Part shown: positions 32,490 to 44,044 of the stretch, piece after piece
Layout: each line of letters starts with the position of its first letter
How positions within the stretch are numbered: position 1 is the stretch's first letter
Assembly: GCA_947579605.1 (NCBI GenBank)
Contig: OX388321.1
Coordinates: 12,861,427-12,925,426 of the forward strand
From: Athripsodes cinereus
Taxonomy: Eukaryota > Arthropoda > Insecta > Trichoptera > Leptoceridae
DNA length: 64,000 nt
Reading direction: 5' to 3'
Notes under the pieces: model-generated
The model's database searches: none
The model's input: the letters and a program-made list of their open reading frames with translations, nothing else
Told to the model about the DNA's origin: nothing
Translations under genes and position numbers: made by a program

Positions 32490-35265
32490 TTTATTTGGTA
32501 GTAGGTACCCCGGACGGGACATACAAAGGTACATAGATAATTTATTGGTTATTATCGAGAAAAATATTTTATTTAAAGTTTGAATATCATTGCAAATGTT
32601 TCGCATGTCATCATTATAATCTATTTTATAGACGGATATAGGTTCTAATAACGTAGGTATATACTATGCAATAGAATTTGTTCCCCCCCTCAAAATTTAA
32701 AATAAAATAAAACAAAATAGCCTCAGGCCACTTCACTTTAAATAAAACTAATAATCCCCGTACAATATATATAAATTCAATATCTAATACGAGTACATGT
32801 AGTGTACCGAGTATAAAATCTAGGCAATGCAATGTTCCTACTATATAATATTAACTATAGGTTTTCTCGCGTATGCGACACGGGACGATAATTTAATATT
32901 TAAAATCAAAAGAGCGTGTAAACTGGGATATCATAAGGGGTGAATGACGACAAGGTAGTCAGAGGGTTGTTATCCCACATTTCTATTTCAACTTATTGCA
33001 GCTAAGTTTTTTTTACATTCGAGGCTCCCGTCGGCTTACACGACTCAATACAATATTTGCGATTGCCACAAAATCGCCAAGAGGAGGATTTGAAATGTCA
33101 TGTGTTCGAGTAAATAGGCAGGAAAAACTGATATTTTGTAAAATGTGTGGTTAAAAATTGAGAACGTCTTAAAAACTCGAAAGCAATATTACAAAGATAA
33201 AATTCTTAATAAAAGACGTGTAACATGAAAAATATTTTGGAAACTTTTTGAGCAAACCAAGTATGGTTGAGAATAAATCCAAGTCAAATTCAAACCAACT
33301 ACGTGTCGCAATTATTGACAAAGCGTTTCAACAGTAAAAGATTTCCTTACAAGGGTGCCGTTGGAACTTGTAGGGGTATAAACAGTTTGCAACGTTAAAG
33401 TAGCAAATTGCCCTTCCATTTATAAAACATATTACCAGAAGTGGCGTTGGGTTAGTACGTATATACTTATTTAATACATAGACTATAGGAGAACTACTAG
33501 AGATTAGTTTGTAAAATGTCGTATCTCAATATTGGTGTTTTCAGCAAAAAACCTAGGAATTTGTCAAAAAATTATGAAAAAGTTAATCCCATTTGACAGA
33601 AATAATATTGCATCTTACTGTTAATAAATTTAATAAACCAACCATCATTCCTTAGTTGAATTGTAAGAAATGAAATATCAATTTTAACATGGTAAAGCGA
33701 TAATATTTTCCAAAAATAATATTCTACTGCAGAGAATGATTTGCTGTGCAGCTTCTTGTATCTCACTCTTCTCTGAAAATTTGATAATCCTGTAAAAAAA
33801 CTGATACATTCGATAAAATATCACTAATAAAACAATAAACACTTTCAATTCAGATATGAGATCCGCCACCAGTTCTGAATGGTTTAATGTATTTTTCTAA
33901 GTGATAAAGTGTAACTTGTTTGTAACAATTGTCTTAACCCAATAATAGCAACTTGTGCAGGTTTCCTAGGTTTTTGATGAAAAGTGTGATTGACTTAATC
34001 GTCCTACAACTTACCACCTATCTGTGTATCTATCTAAAGTCGGATTCCTCCCTTAGCGCCACTCCCATCGCAACATTATAACTTCGTTTAGGAAAAATAA
34101 TGTTTTCAATGAATAATAAATAATGTGAATATTATAACTAACTTACTTCTTGCGTATGGCAACACTTCAAAACCAATCCATATTTTTATTCATGAATTTT
34201 TAATACCACTTACATAATCTTGTTGTTGAACATTTTTTATGTAAATTTTCAAATTGGTTTGTTATATTATGCAATATCTATCAAATTTACAAAGTACCTA
34301 CCAACTCTATAGATTCGAGTTATTTATCATTTTCATTTACACTTTTTTGACATTTATATAGGACATTGGTGTAGTGTAGTGTGTTAATTTCATATAAATT
34401 AATATCATTCACTTACTACACGGTGATGTAAAAACTCATTCGAGGTATAGTGCTTTGAAATATCCGGCAACAAACCTACCAAGTTCGAACGATATTTCTT
34501 CCTAAAACTTCGAGTCAATCGATGTCTGAGCACAAGCATGCCTCATTGCTGATTATTTTCAAAATTGCTGGTTATTTTTAAAAAATAAATACCTTTCGAC
34601 CATACCAAATGACGTATCCATCATAATAAATTCTTTGTTACGAACGTTTTAAGTCTAAAACTATAGCAACGGTTGCATGTAGGTATTCTTAGTAATACCT
34701 GCGAATTATTTTTTACTGATACCTGTAGATAAGTAATTCTTTGCGGTACGACTCTCAAAAAATAATTTACAAATATTCTATATTTTCAAGTGTAACTTTG
34801 TGGAAATGCATTATAAAAGATAATACATATTTAAATTAAATCAAACACTGTTTCATTCCACTATTCCAATATTTCATTCCATTCATTCTGAATAATATAC
34901 CTTTATAACACACTATCTTTTTTATTCAAAAAGTCCTAATAATTTTATGATTGTACGCGCACCTCCACACATTTCGTACGCGCTATTAAAAACTTACTAA
35001 GATTGTTAACTTAATGCGTATAGTTGGATGATGACCAGCAAACGACTCGTTTGCTTTGCGAAGACAATTTTGACGACAGATTTAGATAGTTTTTGTGGAT
35101 TTTTATTTTCCTCTGAGATTCTATGGGGACCGGGAACTTTTATGCACACACGAGTAGGTCATACACGTGACTTGTTAACAACAAGATTTATTTGTTTTTT
35201 TCCTCAAAAAACCAATGTTGATTTAATCCATTTTCCTTTCACGGTTATATTTATATATATGCGAT
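32490..35265. other. No gene seen
   Basis: About 2.8 kb of AT-rich DNA with no recognised repeat or coding region; the short open frames present look random. Confidence 0.5.
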
Positions 35266-35269
35266 TTCC

Positions 35270-35745
35270 ATCAATTATGTATGCAAGCGAAACTTGGACG
35301 TGGCTGAAAAAGGATGAGAGTGGGATAAATGCTGTGGAGATGCGTTCATTGAGAAGAATGGTTGGTAAAACGTTGCAAGATAAGAGTGAAGAATGAGGAT
35401 ATCAGGATAATGAGCGGATGTGAAAGGAGTGTTGTGGACAGAATTGGACATGTTGAGCGAATGCAAGATGAAAGAATGACGAAGAGGATGTTTTATGTGA
35501 AAGAAGGGGTGTGAGGAAGCGCGGACGTCCAATAACCACGTGGCTTGATTACGTGGACCAAATTCTTAAGAACGGCCGCGTGTTGAGTAAGAGAAATCGG
35601 TATGCATGTATGAGAAACTGGATGAATGTAGAGGAAGCGAAAGAAGTATGTAAGGATAAATCTACGAGTATATGGCGTTCCGTTCTTTCTGCCTACCCCT
35701 CCTGGGACATGGCGTGAGGGTATAGTATAGTATAGTATAAATTTC
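35270..35745 (+). repeat. LINE-B 3' end, longest copy
   Basis: Reads YASETWTWLKKDESGINAVE, RSLRRMVGK, then after frameshifts KRGRPITTWLDYVDQILKNG and IWRSVLSAYPSWDMA. It ends GGGTATAGTATAGTATAGTA. C-terminal domain and 3' end of an endonuclease-reverse transcriptase LINE. Confidence 0.85.
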
Positions 35746-36084
35746 TTTCACTTTTTCAATGCCTACTGAGAAAGAAGTTTCAGCAACCTTGATATAATTT
35801 TATATTGTGTGATGTTATTTTTATAATGAATCTATACGATGGCGTAACACGACAGAAGCAGCTGTTGTTATTGTTCTTTTAATTATTTTATGTAAATTAA
35901 CAAGAAATCATTCCACAATCACACAACACGCAATGTGATTGCTGACGTTTTACATAACACGCTGTATCCGCATGTTTAAACAAACTCAATATTTTACTGA
36001 AGTCAAACTAAATGTACCTTCTAGTGCATAAAATTACCCCTGAATTTTATTATTTCAATACGAAGTTATTATTTCAATAGAATA

Positions 36085-36410
36085 TTCATTGGTCGGAACA
36101 CGTCGAAAACGAAGAAGTGTTAACCAGGGTTGGCGAAAAAGGGCAACTCCTCAAAAGAATCAGCCAACAACGAGCTAACTGGATTGGCCACAACATCAGG
36201 CACCCAAGACTGCTCATCGCAATCGCAGAGTGTAGGACCAAAGGCACAAATGGCAGAGGCCGTCCGAGAGACGCTTATATGGACCAACTGAAGAGGGACA
36301 TGAGCTGTGGCTCATACGTGGAGTTGAAGAGACTGGCTGAGAATAAGGAGGAATGGAGAAGAAAGTCCAAGCTCGTTGCAGACCAATCCAATAGATTGTA
36401 GCTCATATAT
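36085..36410 (+). repeat. LINE-A 3' fragment
   Basis: HWSEHVENEEVLTRVGEKGQ, RANWIGHNIRHP and MDQLKRDMSCGS to ADQSNRL, an open frame for about 100 codons, then GTAGCTCATAT. AATACGAAG occurs at 36057 and 36411 and may be a target duplication, though it is not flush with the left edge. Confidence 0.85.
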
Positions 36411-36924
36411 AATACGAAGCAACGTATTTACATACGTTGCACAGCTAAATTACTTTGACTTGAGTTAATTTTTGCACAAATAGTTATATCAGATACTAAA
36501 AAAGATGCGACTTTGTGTGAGATTATATTTCATAACAACTTCTGTTGACAATTACTATTAATTATTATTGTATCAGTTGAGTGATAAGCCAATTGAACAT
36601 TTAATTCGGGTAAATATTACCAATCTGAAATTACAAAATATATGAGCAAAACTTTATATAGAAATATTTTCAAATGATATGAAGGGTGAAATGAAATCAT
36701 TTGCGCTTTTGTCGGTAACCAAACTGACGGACTTGAAATCATTAAACTTTGTACATTTATGAACTAACGGTTTATGGGCTGTGTGGCCGTGGTCCAATAG
36801 AAAGAATATTCCCCAATATGCATAGTTAATTATTTATCAAAATCTCCACCATCTTTTCATTGTTTTTTTAGGACGGCATGACAAAAATTAAAGTTAGTTT
36901 CTTTTTTCATTCTAGCATAATTTA

Positions 36925-37062
36925 TGAGTCACCCATCCTGAATGTCTTGATTTTATATTGGCACGAAGAGGACAGTTTGCATGTTTCTTACATGCAGCTG
37001 ATCTGCTGGCTACCCCACTTGTGGGATATGCCGTGATGGTATAGTAGTAGTAGTAGTAGTTA
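36925..37062 (+). repeat. RepC copy, 3' half
   Basis: CACCCATCCTGAATGTCTTG, GGCACGAAGAGGACAG and GGCTACCCCACTTGTGGGAT, then GATGGTATAGTAGTAGTAGT. Confidence 0.85.
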
Positions 37063-37690
37063 TAATTTATTAGTCCGACTATATTTTTTTTCTTTTAAAA
37101 TTAAACAAAGTTACGAATTTTCAAAACACGTTTCATAACGTATTAAAAGGTATTGTAATAAGTGTTTACTTAGATTCAAGTAACAAACCTAATATCTTAA
37201 AATAAACAATAATTTGATATTATCCACTATTCAAACATTTTTCATGCTGACATTAATAGTTGTGGTTTATGCTATTGTGCAACACGTAAGAAATATGCTA
37301 ATTCGCACATATTTTACAACCCTTTACATGTAGCTTACAGCACAGTAGCAGGGTCTGCATGCAATGCAATGCAATGTTATCACACAGAACGAAAGCTTAA
37401 GCAACATTTATATGAAAAAGCAAATACCAACTTACACCCATAAAAATATTTTCTGATTACGATTATTATACCTTTTTGAAATACAAAGAAGTAAAACATC
37501 AAATCAGTACTACCTACCCCAAGTATGCTGTTAAAGTATTACGTTAGAGATACCATTAACATAAAAATGGTCAAGCGACACTAGTGACCTATATTTGCAA
37601 ATTTGATGTTCCATGATGTAATAACCTATCTAATTCTCGTAAAGAAGTGAAATCAAAACGAATAAAAACTCATACTAAACTTAGCTTATG

Positions 37691-37867
37691 GGCCCGTAGT
37701 CAAAACACATTTTAGCGTTACGTTTTCGTTTCGTTTTCGTTCGAACATATAAAGTGTAAATCTTCCTAGCTACTTGTGTATTTCAGCTACAAAAATTGTC
37801 ACATTCTAGCAACGTCTTCTATATTCGAACAAAACGTTAACGCTAAAATGTGTTTTGACTACGGGCC
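37691..37867. mobile_element. MITE, same family as 6080-6282
   Basis: GGCCCGTAGTCAAAACACAT and its complement, ending ACGGGCC at 37867, with the inner GCGTTACGTTTTCGTTTCG. Arms are longer and cleaner at the termini than in the interior. It abuts LINE-E sequence on the right. Confidence 0.8.
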
Positions 37868-38110
37868 AAGGTACCTAAATCTTCTTTTCCTTGTTCTAAT
37901 TGGTTTGTTGGCTCCATTGTGCCTAGGTAATTCCTACAGAGATACCTGTATATTTGTTGTTCCAGGACCTCAGACCTTTCCAAAGAAAATTATTCAACAG
38001 ACACGTTTGGCATTATTTATCTTTGTAATTTTCGTCTGGGACGGTCGGCTTACCAGGCTTCTACCCTCTCCTACAGCGTCCGACGATCTTAGTCGTAGTC
38101 TGCACAGTAT
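37868..38110 (-). repeat. LINE-E 3' relic
   Basis: The minus-strand sequence CTGAGGTCCTGGAACAACAA and GAATTACCTAGGCACAATGG aligns with CCAGAGGTCCTGGAAGCAGC and GAGGTACCTAGGCGCCATGG at 24221-24281. Heavily diverged. Confidence 0.55.
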
Positions 38111-38114
38111 TAAA

Positions 38115-39255
38115 ATATATCAATTAATATTTTAATTTCAATTAGAAAATAACTTGTAAAGCTCTGTATCGACATGAGCATGTATTTTTTATGTGCTTTT
38201 GTAATAAAACACAAATTAGTTTACGTATGCTCCTACCGGGGTACAACAAATCCTTATTTACAATCCTATACAAACTTAAAACACGCAATGTGAGATGTCT
38301 TCATTACTCTACAACATAAATCTAATTATAAAAAATAATTTATTCTATTTGTAATACAACACAACAACATAAAGAAAATACTGGTCGCTAGACCGTGTTA
38401 AGTAAAATATCAAAGCAAGTGTAAAGTTTCCTGAATCAAATCTCAGTTCAATCGACAAATCTAACAAAACGCTTAAAGTTGTAATTTTTAACATAGTTAT
38501 TAGGTATAGATGCAACTGATTCATAGTAAAGTTTGGTCGACAAGCTTTTCACATAATTTCCTAAATTCCTAATTACGCTTACGTAAACACCTATTAAAAG
38601 TCTTATCGTTTCACATCTATAAACTCTTAATAAAAGCATCCAACTTCAACATTTGATTTACCTAAAGAAAGTTTACCTATAGGTATGTAATTTTATTTCA
38701 GTATCAAAGAACAAAGTATCAGCTTTTAAAAAATACTCAATCGAAGTCTTGGAAGGTTTTGTTTTCAAAAGCTCAAAAAAGATTTTTAGAAAGAATAGTA
38801 AAATAAGTATAAATATGTATGATATATTAATGAATAAGAAGAAAGTCTATGACCATGAAGCCAGTTGTACACAAAAAGCGGATAGAATAAAATAATATGA
38901 AATTTATTTAGGTACCTCCTTAATAAAATATATTTATGAGTTTATGCACGCTATTATTTTCATGAAATAAGCATTTATTAACGTGCTCAATTTTCGCATT
39001 AAATAAAATATGTAAACGTTGCAAAAAACAATATAAATGCAATAATAATTTCATTGTTTATTTCCTTGAATATAAATGATCTCAATGTTATCAAATAAAC
39101 TTTTATATTCTTAAAAACCTATTATAACAATTTTGCATGTTAAATGACTGCATTAAACATTCAACTAAGTATATTATCAAAGATATATTTCGAGTTAAGA
39201 TAAGTTATTAAACTGTGTTTCTTTTACTTTGCTTCACCCTCCCTCATTACATTTT
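38115..39255. other. No gene seen
   Basis: AT-rich DNA with no recognised repeat or coding region. Confidence 0.5.
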
Positions 39256-39257
39256 TA

Positions 39258-39315
39258 ATTAATTTATTCAACCAATACACACCATTTGCCTTTTGGAATA
39301 CATATAATCATTTCT
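39258..39315 (-). repeat. LINE 3'-tail fragment
   Basis: AATTAATTTATTCAACCAAT then CACACCATTTGCCTTTTGG, resembling 1200-1240. Confidence 0.35.
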
Positions 39316-39320
39316 CAACA

Positions 39321-39575
39321 TCTAATATATAAAAGGAAAACGTGTGTGTTACACCATTTATAATTCAAGAATGGCTGTACCGATTTGAATGATCTTTGAT
39401 TTGTTGGATTCTTCTCCGCCCGGAATAGCCGATAGGCTATTAAAATATCTTACAAATTTACGGGAAGAAAAATTTCGAAGAAAATTATTTACGCCATACA
39501 TTCTTAATTTTGAAAATAAAAACAATATGAAGAATTATGGCGCTCTTAGCGCTTCTACGTCACCTGTTGCATAAC
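39321..39575 (+). mobile_element. Helitron-like 5' end
   Basis: Starts TCTAATATATAAAAGGAAAA then GTGTGTGTTACACC and AAGAATGGCTGTACCGATTTG, a layout typical of lepidopteran non-autonomous Helitrons, which begin with TC. The 3' hairpin and CTRR terminus were not located, so the right boundary is open. Confidence 0.45.
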
Positions 39576-39951
39576 CATAGTAAGATAAAATTTAAATAGC
39601 TATAGTATCTAGGTATAATAATAATATAAAAAATATTGCACAAAAAAAACAATACCTAGTTACATAATATTTATACAAAAAAAAGAATATATTCAACGCA
39701 ACAAATTCGAAATTAGTGAATTAGGTGAATTGTGTATTGCTTGTACCAAATTTATTCAGTTTTGAAGGTATTATGTTACAAAACATTTAAATGTTAAATG
39801 AAATACAAAACATATAAGCAATATCAATGTTTCATTACACTGCATTGAAAAACAATGTACCTACATTCCAGCAATAACATATAAAAAAACTAATCACATC
39901 TTGCACAGACAATACGAGTATATAACTACTCGTATAATATGTAAATGCACC

Positions 39952-40955
39952 CATGGATTATTCCGTGTCAAATCATCACACTGATTCAGACTTGATGTCT
40001 CAGATTTTCATGATTTTTTTTATGCAGCAATATATCATAGACTTATGAAAAAATACCAAATTTCAGTTATGTAGCACAATTATTTTTGAAGTTATTAATT
40101 TTTAAAAATCACACTTTTTATGAAAAAATCTCATGTCTTGGCACCTTTGGATGCCTATAGACTGGCAACCAGTGATGATATAAACCTGGGAGAAGTCTCG
40201 TTTTAAAGCTGTTGAATGGGGCTTTAATCTGATGTGCCACAGGATAGGGGTCACGGTTTGAAAAAAAATTAAATTTTAAAATTAAATTTTAAAAATTAAA
40301 TTTTTCAAAAAGTGAAAAATTTAATTTTTTTTTTTTTTTAATTTTAACCCCTATCTTGTGGCATATCATAGTAAAGCCCTATTCAACCGCTTTAAAATAA
40401 GACCACTCCCAGGTTTATATCATCATTGGTTGCCAGTCTATAGGCATCCAAAGGTGTCAAAACACGCAATATCACGATGCATGCATTTCTGAAGCCCTGT
40501 ATCTCCTGATCCCATTGAGATCCTATAATAGAATTTTGGTATATGTATTAATACATTACAAACTATTTATGTCAATTTTTTGGAATTTTTAAAATTGTCA
40601 CATGAAAAATTTAATTTTTAAAATTTAATTTAGTTTATTTTTTTTTCAAACCGTGACCCCTATCCTGTGGCACATCAGATTAAAGTCCCATTTAACAGCT
40701 TTAAAACGAGACCTCTCCCAGGTTTATATCATCACTGGTTGCCAGTCTATAGGCATCCAAAGGTGCCAAGACATGAGATTTTTTCATAAAAATTGTGATT
40801 TTAAAAATTAATAACTTCAAAAATAATTGTGCTATATAACTGAAATTTGGTATTTTTTCATAATCTATTGCTGCATAAAAAAAATCATGAAAATCTGAGA
40901 CATCAAATCTGAAAATCTCTCAAAATTGTGTTGAATTGACACGGAATGACCCCCA
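39952..40955. mobile_element. 1-kb fold-back element with arms of about 300 bp and an internal third copy
   Basis: The left arm (about 39957-40262) and right arm (about 40640-40948) are inverted. The outer ends are ATTCCGTGTCAA and TTGACACGGAAT. An internal segment (40345-40465) repeats part of the right arm, in the same orientation, but is more diverged. Poly(A)/(T)-rich stretches separate the copies. No coding sequence. Confidence 0.8.
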
Positions 40956-40959
40956 TATC

Positions 40960-42215
40960 ACTTTATACTACTAAATTAATTTTTGTATAATTAACTTACA
41001 CTGTAGTATAAAATATTAAAATAGTAACTATTATGTTACTTTTATCTTTTTTGCATATTATTTTTCCTTCCGTTCAACGTTAATATTACCAAGCTCAACT
41101 TATTGGCATGTGGTTTTTGGTGGAAATGTGGTAGGTAAGCGGAATAACTAAATATTGTGTTTCATTTAAATATTGCTTGGTTATTTCTAAAATATTTACA
41201 CCAATGCTACATATTAAATTACTGGTATCAATATGAGTTCGTTACATAGGTAATACACTTACAAAATAATAAACGTACCCAACAGCATCTTGCGCTTGGT
41301 AATTGGTTTAATTAATAGAGAATAATATGACTAACTAACGCCTGCAGCGCCAGTACCAAAAATCTGCTGGGATAATTCGGTTAGTAACTCAATCAAGATT
41401 AGCGATGAAAGGAATAACGGATATTGATATATATTCTAGATCGGATAGCCGAATTTTTGGTCACTGTTATGATTATATGTATTTTTTTGTTTATAACGAG
41501 ATATCATGTGTGGATTAAAATGAAATGTTTCATAATAAATTAGTGTGCGATGAAAACGGTCTGTGTTATTGAGTTTTTACGCAATTTAATTGCGGTACAT
41601 TATTCTGAAAAAAAGATAATCCGATTCATTGAATCGTTCTTTACTAATATATTGATCAATTTTCGTTGATTTCGTGGATTTTTCGGAGTAGGTATATTGA
41701 CTATGTGGTATTCACCCGGGTAATGGATTACTATATTGTATCAAACCGGATAAAAAAACTAAGCTGAAAAGCCGGATATTTCATATCTTGTATATAGATA
41801 TAACAATAATCGTTAAATAAGTACATTAATAACGTTATTTAATTTAAATGGAAATGTTTCGTCGAAGTGAAATGAAGGAAAATTGAGTAGGTATGTTATT
41901 ATTGTAAACAATATGGAGTAATAATATATGTATGTTATAACCAAATCAAGTTACTTGATATTATTTATGTTTTAATATTCACTATATTATTTTATTTTAC
42001 AGTAAATCAAAAACATCAACCTTTACTTTCGAAGTAAACTTTAATACTTCCGTGAATAAATCTAACAGAAAATTGAAATAATAATAATATGCGCCTAGAT
42101 ATATGCAATGTATTAGACTTATGTGTATTAAATTTACGCTCGATGTATACATTCGTCAGGTTATATTACTCGTATGTGTATGTACTCAAAGTATTTACTA
42201 TTTATTTGAGTTAGA
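40960..42215. other. No gene; possible hAT relic near 41396-41790
   Basis: TAGCGATGAAAGG, CGGATAGCCGAATTTTTGG and AGCCGGATATTTC resemble parts of the old element at 25112-26140. The rest is AT-rich without features. Confidence 0.35.
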
Positions 42216-42219
42216 ATAA

Positions 42220-42470
42220 ATTGAATTGGTCTGCAACAATTTCTTTTCTATTCCTCCCTACTTTTTGCTATTCTCTTTTATCCAACGTATGTGCCACATT
42301 TCATGTCCATCTTCACTTGGTCCATTTAGGTGTCACATCATCAGCCTTTACCATTTTTGCCTTCGGTCTTGCCTACCGCAATGGTGATGTGCAGGCCTCC
42401 TGGGTATCTGATGTTATGGCCAATCCCGTTAGCTCCGAACAATGGATCTTCAGCATGCGATGGTAATAGG
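42220..42470 (-). repeat. LINE-A 3' fragment, decayed
   Basis: The complement aligns with the C-terminal 80 codons of the 22088-22889 copy (GACCAATTCAATTTATTC end, ATGTGGAACATACGTTGG region), with several indels. Confidence 0.7.
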
Positions 42471-42474
42471 TAAT

Positions 42475-43380
42475 CAAAAGTATATTAATAGTTATCTATA
42501 TAATACTACATTAAATGCGTTAATTCTATAACATAGGTAATGTTTTAAAGGAATTTTAAACTAAAAACTAGAAAAGATTACCATTTTATATTGTATTTTT
42601 TAAGAAAACAATATTTAAAAACTTATTATTCGGTTTTCATCAAAAATGTTTTCGAAGATATATACCTTCAAATATTATTATATGTGTTTAAGGTAGATTT
42701 AGATATCATTATTATATTTCTTGGAGATACAGGCTCCAACTTACAATTATCTGGGGATGGAATCCTCGCTTATTAAATAGGTAGGCATGTTTTAATGAGA
42801 CTTCATCACAATTTTAATAAAAGATATAATACCTACTTCCTATCCCTCTAGTTCGTCTGCTGCTGACAGATCTTTTACCAACAACCTTATGACAAATGCA
42901 AAATATCTTTGACGTTCTAATTATTTAGAAATGTAAGCTCACCTCATTTTATAGACATTGTATTCTGTTCTCAAAACATTCAATAAATTTCTAAAAAAAA
43001 TCAACTCTCAGAACTCATTCAGAGTTTTCTGTAATTGTGAAACAAATGTTTGAGTGTAAAAGGATGTTGGTAACACCTATACAAAATTTGTTTAAAAATA
43101 TAAACATGCAGGTATTGCATTTCAACTAGTTCTGATTCTTTGTAAGTTATAAGAGAACCAAAGAGAAGTTTAACAAGACATACTTGAAGTACACTAATTA
43201 TCCTGTTCAGGGTGTCGGTGTTTAGGTACCTAGTAGAATTCCATAATGAAATTGAAAAACAAATGTTTTCTTTTACAATGTCCTTTAAAGACGAAAGACG
43301 TCTTTCTCAGTAATAAAACCAATTTTACAAAAAAAACATTTGTTTTTTAATTTTGTCACTTAATTATCCTATTTGGGTAT
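42475..43380. other. No gene seen
   Basis: AT-rich DNA with no recognised repeat or coding region. Confidence 0.5.
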
Positions 43381-43388
43381 ATCTATAT

Positions 43389-43786
43389 TAGTGATGTAAC
43401 GAATGTGTGATTTTGGATATTCGCGAATGCGAATATTTGTTGGCGCCATTCGCGAATGCGAATATCGAATATTGACTTGCTTAGATTTCGACAATATTGG
43501 TCAATCATTAAAATTTTTACCCCCCCCCCCCCCGCGTCACCGAATTTTCAAAATGGTATAGGAATTTAAAATATTTCAAAACGCCTCGGTTTCCTTAAAG
43601 AACATTTTCTTGCAGTACCTTTTTCTGCAATGTACCGGGTAAGTATCCGCTACTTTTACCAAATACCGATACTTTATTACCGAAATAATATTCGCAAAAC
43701 ATTCGCATATTTTTTTACGAATACGAATGCTAATGCGGATACTTTGAAATATGCGAATGCGAATACGAATATTCGTTACATCACTA
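43389..43786. mobile_element. hAT MITE with perfect 8-bp duplication
   Basis: TAGTGATGTAACGAAT at the left and its exact complement at the right; ATCTATAT flanks both sides (43381-43388 and 43787-43794). The subterminal regions carry repeated GCGAATGCGAATA words in both arms. It contains a C14 tract and, on the minus strand, the module shared with 14630 and 15740. Confidence 0.9.
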
Positions 43787-43794
43787 ATCTATAT

Positions 43795-44042
43795 CCCGTG
43801 GAGCATCCGGTAAAGAATTGGTCTCCCACTCTTCTCCGTAAGTTTTCGATTGTCCTGTAAAAGGCAGGTGTTCAAAAAAATAAGACATTTTACATCTTAA
43901 ATTCGGCGATGAGGTTTGCCACCCATCCTGAATGTCTTGATTTTATATTGGCACGGAGAAGACAGCTTGCATGTTTTATATGCAGCTGGTCTGCTGGCTA
44001 CCCCACTTTTGGAATATGCCGTGATGGTATAGTATAGTAGTA
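43795..44042 (+). repeat. RepC copy, near full length
   Basis: CCCGTGGAGCATCCGGTAAA, CTCCCACTCTTCTCCG, AGTTTTCGATTGTCCTG, CACCCATCCTGAATGTCTTG, GGCTACCCCACTTTTGGAAT and GATGGTATAGTATAGTAGTA. About 248 bp, the best plus-strand reference copy here. Confidence 0.9.
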
Positions 44043-44044
44043 TA

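Noticed and set aside
37776..38135. 119-codon plus-strand open frame
   Set aside because: It overlaps a MITE end and an antisense LINE-E relic; a shadow frame.
43389..43786. CRISPR-like or satellite array (GCGAATGCGAATA words)
   Set aside because: The words are in hAT subterminal arms bounded by terminal repeats and a target duplication; no regular spacers.
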